Assembly: GCA_007694125.1 (NCBI GenBank)
Contig: RECH01000221.1
Location: forward strand, 1-35,922
Origin: Leptolyngbya sp. DLM2.Bin15
GTDB lineage: Bacteria; Cyanobacteriota; Cyanobacteriia; RECH01
Length of the DNA stretch: 35,922 bases
Direction: 5' to 3'
In this document: in pieces, positions 29,531-35,922 of the stretch
How positions within the stretch are numbered: the stretch's first letter is position 1
Layout of the letters: each line of letters begins with the position of its first letter
Notes under the pieces: model-generated
Told to the model about the DNA's origin: nothing
The model's input: only the letters and a program-made list of their open reading frames with translations
Database searches by the model: none
Made by a program: the position numbers and the translations under genes

Positions 29531-30904
29531 TTACAGCGCGCCCGCCGCCGTTTTATCCAACACACTGCCGCCGGTGGTGATGTTCATGGCTCGCAGAACC
29601 GGCAACCCCTCCGCTCCCTGGGGATAGTCGATGACGCTGACGGCACCATTGCCTTGCTTAAACCGCCAAAACTGGTCGGGGCCGAGGTTCATCAAGTCAC
29701 AAAGAATGGCCTTGTTGACGGCATCGTGGGCCACCACTAGCACCGTGGGTAAGGGTTCCCCAGGTTGGGCGACGGGTGTGGAACGGGCGATCGCCTCCCA
29801 GGCTGTTGCCGATCGCGTCCAGACATCCTGTAAGTTTTCGCCGTCGGGCATTTGCACCGTCTCGGGCGCAACTTTCCAGTCTTGCAGCTCGGTGGCATAG
29901 TCCACCTCAATCTCTTCTTCCAGCTTGCCTTCCCATAGACCATGGCTAATTTCCTTCAGCCCTTCCATCAGCTCCAGCTCTAGGCCAGGATGGTGGGTGA
30001 GGATCGACTCTGCCGTTTGCTTAGGACGCAGGAGCGGACTGGTGATGGCGCGGGTCAAGGGTACATCCTTGAGATACTCCGCTGCGTGGGCCGCTTGGGC
30101 ATAGCCGTTTTCATTCAGGGGAATGTCCATCTGCCCCTGGAAACGCTTATCGCGGTTCCAATCGGTTTCCCCATGGCGCACCAGCAGGAGCCGGAAGCCG
30201 CCTTGCCCTGCTCGAACCGCAGGTAAGGGCTTGCCGAGGTGGGCCGTTAGGTTCATGGACTCAAGCTGAGCCGGCTCACCCCAGCCATTGGGGAAGTTCA
30301 ACACGTTGATGCCGCAATTGGACTGGTAGAGACGCACATAATGTTCGGGCTGCAGTCCCAACGCCGTTGCGATCAACACACGGTTGATGCCGCTGTGGGC
30401 TACGACCAAGATGGTTTTCCCGGCGTGGTGCGGGAGAGTCTCTTTCCAAAACTGGGTGGCTTGGTCAAACAAATCCAGCAGTGGATAGATGGTGGTCGTC
30501 CCGGTGTCTGTGGTTTGCTCCATAGCTAGCCGATGGGGTTCTTGGTGCCAGAGCCGCGCCTGTTCGGGAAACTGTTCCTCGACCTCTAGGAAGGTCAACC
30601 CTTCCCAGTTCACCAAGTTAATCTCTTTGAGATCGTCTCGTTGCTGGAGGGTGGGCACAGCTTGGCTGGGGGCCAGGGTTTCGAGAATTAAGGCGGCGGT
30701 TTGCTGGGCCCGTTGGAGCGGGCTACAGTAGGCCGCGTCCAAGGCTATCCCTTGCAGAGCTTGCCCCACTTGGATGGCCCCTTGCTGGCCCAGGTCAGTC
30801 AGGGTCGATTCGTCGCACTGTCCCTGAATTTTCCGCAAAACGTTGTAGGTGCTCTCGCCGTGTCGTACGAGAATGACGCGAGTATTCAGGGTTCTGTCCT
30901 CCAA
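29531..30904 (-). CDS. Tandem two-domain histidine phosphatase (phosphoglycerate mutase-like)
   Basis: Two RHG motifs, LVRHGESTYN and LVRHGETDWN, each with SPLxRAxQTA / SPLLRPKQTA and VVAHSG / VVAHDA. Confidence 0.9.
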   Translation of the reverse strand: MEDRTLNTRVILVRHGESTYNVLRKIQGQCDESTLTDLGQQGAIQVGQALQGIALDAAYCSPLQRAQQTAALILETLAPSQAVPTLQQRDDLKEINLVNWEGLTFLEVEEQFPEQARLWHQEPHRLAMEQTTDTGTTTIYPLLDLFDQATQFWKETLPHHAGKTILVVAHSGINRVLIATALGLQPEHYVRLYQSNCGINVLNFPNGWGEPAQLESMNLTAHLGKPLPAVRAGQGGFRLLLVRHGETDWNRDKRFQGQMDIPLNENGYAQAAHAAEYLKDVPLTRAITSPLLRPKQTAESILTHHPGLELELMEGLKEISHGLWEGKLEEEIEVDYATELQDWKVAPETVQMPDGENLQDVWTRSATAWEAIARSTPVAQPGEPLPTVLVVAHDAVNKAILCDLMNLGPDQFWRFKQGNGAVSVIDYPQGAEGLPVLRAMNITTGGSVLDKTAAGAL

Positions 30905-31111
30905 TGTCTGTGTCGATGGGTTGTCGATGGGTTATGGTCATGCCCCATGGCAGCGATCGCTGGTTGACCTACCATGGGCTACAAAAATTTTACCCGTCTC
31001 GGTTCGCATCCCCAACGATCTTCTCAAAACCCTTGAAATATGTTCTGGTTGACGATCGCTTCATGGGCTCGCTTGAAGCAGTTCGATGCAATCAGCCAGT
31101 GATCACGTCGG

Positions 31112-31420
31112 CTAGTCGTCACCAGAGGGAGCGATCGCTGCCTCCACCGCCGCCTTGGGCCAGAGCATCCGCACGCCCATGACAGCAAAGCCGACCGCAG
31201 CAATGGTTTTGACCCAATGGACAGGCAGCAGTTGCGAAACGCCTTCGCCCAGCCATACGCCCAAGAAGCTAGCCAGCAATAAGGCAGCGGAGGTGCCCAA
31301 GAATACCGCGCGCAGAGACTTGGAGCTACCGCCGAGGGCGATCGCCGCAAGTTGACTTTTGTCGCCTAGCTCCGACAGAAATACGGTGACGAAACTGAGG
31401 CCGAGGAGATTGAAATCCAT
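31112..31420 (-). CDS. Half-size TMEM165/GDT1 (UPF0016) family transporter
   Basis: FVTVFLSELGDKSQLAAIALGG, the E-x-G-D-[KR]-[TS] motif. Confidence 0.88.
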   Translation of the reverse strand: MDFNLLGLSFVTVFLSELGDKSQLAAIALGGSSKSLRAVFLGTSAALLLASFLGVWLGEGVSQLLPVHWVKTIAAVGFAVMGVRMLWPKAAVEAAIAPSGDD

Positions 31421-31461
31421 GGTGGCTTGAGTCCTCTAAGCAGGGCAGGAAGTTGGCTGAA

Positions 31462-31902
31462 CTAGAGTTGAACAATGTCCCACACGAGCCATAGGGAAAT
31501 GCCGATCAGCAGCGTTCCCACCGCTTTTTCTAGGACGGCTTCGGAGACTCGGTTCGAAAGCCAGCGCCCTACCAAGACCCCAATGAGACTCGTGGTCACC
31601 AGCGCGGCTCCAGCTCCGAGGAAGACGATCCAGGGTGCCTGGGATTCGGCACTCATCAGCAGGGTGGTGAGCTGGGTTTTGTCGCCCAATTCGGCCAGAA
31701 AAATTGTGATAAAGGTCGAGACGAAAATCTTAAACTCGATCTGCAACGTCAAGCCCTGGACACCTGTCGGCGGAACGGCGGGAGAACCAGGAGTGGCGTC
31801 AGAGCTGGCTTCTTGCACCTCAGCCTCCTCTAGCACCGCTACGGGTGGGGTGGGTAGCGGGGGAAGCTGGGCAGACGAGGATGAGGGCGGCAGGTTAATC
31901 AC
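31462..31902 (-). CDS. Half-size TMEM165/GDT1 (UPF0016) family transporter
   Basis: FITIFLAELGDKTQLTTLLMS motif, with an acidic/Pro-rich N-terminal extension. Confidence 0.88.
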   Translation of the reverse strand: MINLPPSSSSAQLPPLPTPPVAVLEEAEVQEASSDATPGSPAVPPTGVQGLTLQIEFKIFVSTFITIFLAELGDKTQLTTLLMSAESQAPWIVFLGAGAALVTTSLIGVLVGRWLSNRVSEAVLEKAVGTLLIGISLWLVWDIVQL

Positions 31903-31967
31903 AGGCAGCAGGTTATTTCATTTTCTTTTCATATTATTCCCTACAAAGGCAGGCGATCGCAACCCGA

Positions 31968-32000
31968 TCGGTCTCGAATCGGTCTCGAATCGGTCTCGAA
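31968..32000. repeat. 11-bp tandem repeat TCGGTCTCGAA x3
   Basis: Three exact consecutive units read directly, plus a partial fourth. Confidence 0.9.
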
Positions 32001-32052
32001 TTGGTAGCAGATCGCCCCATATATCAGGTTTTCAAAAGAGGGAGAGACAGGG

Positions 32053-32403
32053 TCAAATGCCGATGGCGTGGTTGAACCGCAGCATCTCTAAACTGCGATC
32101 GCCATAGATGCCTTCGATATGCTCGTGGCAGCATTCAATGGCAAAGTCGTTGAGTTCGTCTGGAGTAACGCCAAACAGGTCTTCAAACACATCCGCCTGC
32201 ACCCGGCAAAAGCGAGGGCGATCCTCATAGATGCTGCATTCCCGCGATTGGGCATCGTAGTGAATACACCAGCCGTCATCGCCCACCATGCTGAGATAGA
32301 GGGCTAGTTCATCGGGTTCGAGGTAGGTATCAAGGTCTGGACGTTCTGTAGGATCGAGCTGGCAGCAAGCCCCACATTGTTTAACACATTGCCAAGTGGC
32401 CAT
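32053..32403 (-). CDS. YkgJ family cysteine-cluster protein
   Basis: CVKQCGACCQLDPTERPDLDTYLEPDEL...CIHYDAQSRECSIYEDRPRFCRVQ. Confidence 0.88.
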   Translation of the reverse strand: MATWQCVKQCGACCQLDPTERPDLDTYLEPDELALYLSMVGDDGWCIHYDAQSRECSIYEDRPRFCRVQADVFEDLFGVTPDELNDFAIECCHEHIEGIYGDRSLEMLRFNHAIGI

Positions 32404-32694
32404 TGGTCTGCTGAGGAGTAAGAGTGGGTGGTGGGAAGGGCTATGCCGGATGGGTTCACGTCACCCTGGGGCGATCGCGTCCGGCTGAACGATGAGGCTG
32501 AATTATGAGGTGCCATTCTCCATCCAGAAGGATGGTGGTCATCGCTGCATCGGCTGGCTTCATCAAGGTTGTGGGCGATCAGCCAGGTATGAGGGTTGGG
32601 GAATCACCATCGTTGCAGCAGCCATTTAGGGCAACCGTCCTAATTTTTGTAAAATTCCTTAAAATATCGGTGAGCTTCCCCTGTACTATGGTAC

Positions 32695-32723
32695 CGGGAA
32701 TCTGTCTGAGTTCCCGCTATAGT
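32695..32723 (+). promoter_or_regulatory. psb30 promoter region: CGGGAA/TTCCCG dyad next to a -10 TATAGT
   Basis: CGGGAA 32695-32700, TTCCCG 32711-32716, TATAGT 32718-32723, upstream of the ATG at 32766. Confidence 0.5.
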
Positions 32724-32765
32724 TTAAGCTAAGCACGTTTACTGATCGAAACTTTGGGAGGAGCG

Positions 32766-32897
32766 ATGGAGGCTTTAACAAGCATTATTGGTGGCGTTAA
32801 CTGGGAAGCGATCGCGCAGTTGACCTTGGTTGGAATGATTATGATTGCTGGGCCCGTGGTGATCTTTGTGTTGGCAGCCCGAGGCGGCGATCTCTAA
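32766..32897 (+). CDS. psb30: Photosystem II protein Psb30/Ycf12 (43 aa)
   Basis: MEALTSIIGGVNWEAIAQLTLVGMIMIAGPVVIFVLAARGGDL; single TM and the conserved GPVVIF..AxRGGDL ending. Absent from the supplied ORF track, probably because of length. Confidence 0.92.
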   Translation: MEALTSIIGGVNWEAIAQLTLVGMIMIAGPVVIFVLAARGGDL

Positions 32898-32930
32898 GCC
32901 TGACATCAACCAGCCCCGTAATTCTATAGA

Positions 32931-32972
32931 AGCGATCGCCCATCTCAACGATCAGGGCGATCGCTTTTTTTT
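32931..32972 (+). terminator. Intrinsic terminator built from two HIP1 sites
   Basis: AGCGATCGCCC (32931-32941) and GGGCGATCGCT (32955-32965) are perfect complements, followed by a T-run to 32972. Confidence 0.85.
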
Positions 32973-33082
32973 GCTCCAACCCGAGGTCGATGACGTGATG
33001 GCATGTAGCGTGCTGTTAGGCGCAGCCGTAACGCACGTCTATCTCACGTCTATCTGAGGCTGAACGACCGGTTTATCCCAAC

Positions 33083-33110
33083 AAAAAACCCGAGCCGTCA
33101 CGACCCAGGT
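33083..33110 (-). terminator. Intrinsic terminator for sodB
   Basis: On the minus strand, ACCTGGGTC GTGAC GGCTCGGGT (stem with G-U pairs) followed by TTTTT. Confidence 0.6.
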
Positions 33111-33159
33111 CTTTTGTCATGGCATAGAAAACCCAGGTCTTACGACTAGGGTGACGCCC

Positions 33160-33759
33160 CTAAGCTGCGGCTAAGTTCTGAGCCACGAAGTCCCAGTTCA
33201 CCAGCTTATCGAGGAAGGTGGAGATGTAGTCTGGGCGCTTGTTTTGGTAATCCAAATAGTAGGCATGCTCCCACACGTCCATGGTCAGCAGAGGCACTTG
33301 ACCGGCGGTCAGCGGATTGTCTGCATTCAGGGTTTTGGTGACCTTGAGGGTGCCGTTGTCGAGCACTAGCCAAGCCCAGCCACTGCCGAACTGAGTGGCT
33401 CCAGCCGTTTTGAAGGCTTCCACAAACTTATCGAAGCTACCAAAGTCTGCATCAATTTTGGACGCTAGCGCACCGCTGGGAGCACCGCCACCGTTGGGCT
33501 TCATGCAGTTCCAGTAGAAGCTATGGTTCCAAGCTTGAGCAGCATTGTTGAAGAGGCCAGCTTTCGACGCATCGCCCGCGATCGCCTTGATCACGTCTTC
33601 AATCGACTTGCTGTCTAGATCGCTTCCAGACACCGCATCATTAAACTTGCTCACGTAGGCGGCATGGTGCTTATCGTGGTGAAATTCTAGAGTGCCCTTA
33701 GAGATGTAGGGTTCTAGCGCAGTGTAGTCGTAGGGCAGTGCCGGCAATTCGTAAGCCAT
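33160..33759 (-). CDS. sodB: Iron superoxide dismutase
   Basis: LEFHHDKHHAAYV, NNAAQAWNHSFYW (Fe-type Gln), FGSGWAWLV, DVWEHAYYLDYQNKRPDYI. Confidence 0.96.
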   Translation of the reverse strand: MAYELPALPYDYTALEPYISKGTLEFHHDKHHAAYVSKFNDAVSGSDLDSKSIEDVIKAIAGDASKAGLFNNAAQAWNHSFYWNCMKPNGGGAPSGALASKIDADFGSFDKFVEAFKTAGATQFGSGWAWLVLDNGTLKVTKTLNADNPLTAGQVPLLTMDVWEHAYYLDYQNKRPDYISTFLDKLVNWDFVAQNLAAA

Positions 33760-34271
33760 AGGTGTTCATCCTTTCGCAGTAATCTTCATTGTGAGGCACA
33801 CAGTCACGTTTTGTCTAAAGCCCTGGCAGTGCCAGAAAGCCTTAGCGTACGTTCTATCGTCAAGGTGTGCAGGGGTTGAGGTTGACATGCTCAACGATCG
33901 CGTTGGCAAGCATCAGGTGTTGCCCAATCGATCTCTTTCTGCATCCTATCCTGCTGACTCCACTCACTTCATCCCCCGAACGGGAGACGTTGTGAGAGGC
34001 TCATTTAGGATTTCTTCACATTCTAGATCGGATCGTCTGATTTCTGTGTGGGGCAGCAAATATGCAGTATGAGAATTAAAAGGGGTTGGGCGAGTAGAAC
34101 GAAGGAGCGATCGCCTCGGTCTAGGTGTACCATCAGCCATAGTCTAGGTTTCTGTTTGGCCATGGAGGCGCAGGTTACCGATCTGCGACATCGATAAAAC
34201 CCTGAAAAGCAGAGATATCCCTACCTTGCCGCTCTCGTAAAGAAAAATTAAGATCATAGCAAGACGCTTCA

Positions 34272-35018
34272 TTGTGTAGCCCTGTGCAACTTTCTCCCGC
34301 CCCTGCCATGAATCCGCTTGTGCTTTCTCAGCAGTTGTTGTCCACCCTGGGAACGCGGGTCACCTATCACCACCGAGCTGCCTTGCCGTCGGAGGCTAGT
34401 TTGATGGTGGTGAGCAATCATCGCAGCATTTTGGATGCGCCCCTAGTGATGATGGCTGCCCACCGTCCGGTGCGCTTTGCCTGTCACCACTACATGAGTC
34501 GGGTGCCGGTGCTGAACGAAATTGTCACAGGGTTCGGCTGTTTTCCCCTAGGAGCGGCTGACGATCATCAGCGCAGCTTTTTCCAGCAGGCGGTGCATTT
34601 GCTCAAAGCTCAGCAGGCCATCGGCATTTTTCCTGAAGGAGCCCAGCCGATGGTGGAGTTGACGCCCCCCACCGAAACCCGATCGTTTCATCGGGGGTTT
34701 GCCCATCTGGCCCTGCGGGCACCGGTGGATAACTTGGCGATCTTGCCCATTGCGATCGCCTCCCGGCAGGAGATGACCCATTCTGTCTTTCCGCTGCAGT
34801 TGCTGAGCTGGTTTGATCCATCCGAGCCCCTGTTTCACCAAGCCGGTTGGCATCCCCTGGTCATTTATCAACAGGTTGATGTAGTGGTGGGGCAGCCGAT
34901 TTGGATCACGCCTCAGCACCGTCAAGCCTACCAAGGGCGACAGGCTCGGTCTATGGTTACTGAGTTGACGGAGCAATGCCAGGCCGATATCGATCGCTTA
35001 CTGCGCCATGGGGGATAG
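34272..35018 (+). CDS. PlsC-like 1-acyl-glycerol-3-phosphate acyltransferase
   Basis: VSNHRSILDAPLV (NHx4D) and IGIFPEGAQ. Confidence 0.85.
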   Translation: MCSPVQLSPAPAMNPLVLSQQLLSTLGTRVTYHHRAALPSEASLMVVSNHRSILDAPLVMMAAHRPVRFACHHYMSRVPVLNEIVTGFGCFPLGAADDHQRSFFQQAVHLLKAQQAIGIFPEGAQPMVELTPPTETRSFHRGFAHLALRAPVDNLAILPIAIASRQEMTHSVFPLQLLSWFDPSEPLFHQAGWHPLVIYQQVDVVVGQPIWITPQHRQAYQGRQARSMVTELTEQCQADIDRLLRHGG

Positions 35019-35068
35019 ATTGGCCGCGATCGCCCCGCTCAAATCCCATTTCCGCTAAGTAGAACCCT

Positions 35069-35863
35069 ATGGTAAACGTTTTGGAGTCCGCTCAACGCCA
35101 TCGCTGTGAGTTGTTAAAGCCTTGTGCTCCCAATCCTGGTCAGCCGCCATTTATATTGCTACCAGGTATGGATGGTACGGCTCAATTGCAGCATGGCCAG
35201 GCACGCCAGCTAGCCGATGCGTTTGACGTGCGCTGTTTAACCATTCCCGGCAATGACCTCAGCTCGTGGGATGACTTGACGGAGCAAGTGCTGCAGTTGA
35301 TTGAGATGGAATTCTCTAGCGCCACGGGCCAGATCTATCTCCTTGGCGAGTCCTTTGGCGGATGTCTGGCGCTCAAACTTGCCCTGCGATCGCCCCGGCT
35401 TTTTCAGCGCTTGATTTTGGTCAACCCGGCGTCATCCTTTGAGCGGGCAACCCTCATCCGTTGGGGCTCTCACCTCACCCAATGGCTACCCGGCATCCTC
35501 TATCCCTACTCATGCCTGAGTATCCTGCCCTTTTTGGCGGCCCTCAACCGTATGTCAGACGAGGGACGATGGGCCCTTTTCTCTGCCATGCAGAGCGTTA
35601 GCCACAGAAGTGCCCAATGGCGGCTATCGCTGCTGCATAATTTGAACGTGTCGGATTATCATCTGCGGCGGATTTCCATGCCCACGCTGATTGTCGCCAG
35701 CGGTTGCGATCGCCTCTTGCCTTCCGTTGACGAAGCCCGCCGCCTAGAATCTTTGATTGCCCCAGCCCAAACCTACCTGTTGCCCCAGAGCGGTCATGCT
35801 TGCCTGCTGGAAGAGACCGTCAGCATCCGCCGCATTTTGCAGCAGTGTGATTTCATGCCCTAG
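35069..35863 (+). CDS. Alpha/beta hydrolase
   Basis: PFILLPGMDGTAQL, LLGESFGGCLALKLAL, PTLIVASGCDRLLP, PQSGHACLLE. Confidence 0.88.
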   Translation: MVNVLESAQRHRCELLKPCAPNPGQPPFILLPGMDGTAQLQHGQARQLADAFDVRCLTIPGNDLSSWDDLTEQVLQLIEMEFSSATGQIYLLGESFGGCLALKLALRSPRLFQRLILVNPASSFERATLIRWGSHLTQWLPGILYPYSCLSILPFLAALNRMSDEGRWALFSAMQSVSHRSAQWRLSLLHNLNVSDYHLRRISMPTLIVASGCDRLLPSVDEARRLESLIAPAQTYLLPQSGHACLLEETVSIRRILQQCDFMP

Positions 35864-35922
35864 TACTGTAAGACAGAAGAACGAAGACAGAAAAACGAAA
35901 AGGAATTCCAGGACACACAAGG
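35860..35922. mobile_element. Inverted, edge-truncated copy of the MITE-like element
   Basis: The reverse complement CCTTGTGTGTCCTGGAATTCCTTTTCGTTTTTCTGTCTTCGTTCTTCTGTCTTACAGTACTAG matches 14679-14741 with few mismatches. Confidence 0.75.

Noticed and set aside
31475-32107. 210-aa plus-strand ORF
   Set aside because: Antisense to the half-size UPF0016 gene and the 11-bp array; no recognisable family.

Overview
This is a cyanobacterial chromosomal segment. It is dense in HIP1 (GCGATCGC) octamers and carries psb30/ycf12, DUF2808, phycobacteria-typical adenylate cyclases and UPF0016 half-genes. Most of it is housekeeping: pgm, the ffh-rpsP-KH-phoH cluster, ureD, an HtrA protease, two tandem lepB genes, an M23 peptidase, sodB and plsC. 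The parts most worth a second look are: (1) a URC-type pyrimidine catabolism cassette (URC1-like GTP cyclohydrolase II homolog, upp, and URC4/DUF1688) with a structured dispersed repeat between upp and URC4; (2) a full-length dihydroorotase-like gene that has lost the HxH metal site, lying about 1.6 kb from a decayed fragment of an HxH-type dihydroorotase that is interrupted by an 11-bp tandem array; (3) a strong stem-loop/T-tract candidate small RNA between htrA and that pseudo-dihydroorotase; (4) an approximately 111-bp MITE-like element near 14.6 kb with a matching inverted copy cut off at the right window edge; (5) two multidomain adenylate cyclases resembling CyaC and CyaB1, each with an oddity. 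psb30 (43 aa) is absent from the supplied ORF track. No tRNA, rRNA, CRISPR or transposase gene was recognised. All identifications come from reading motifs by eye; no database search was run.
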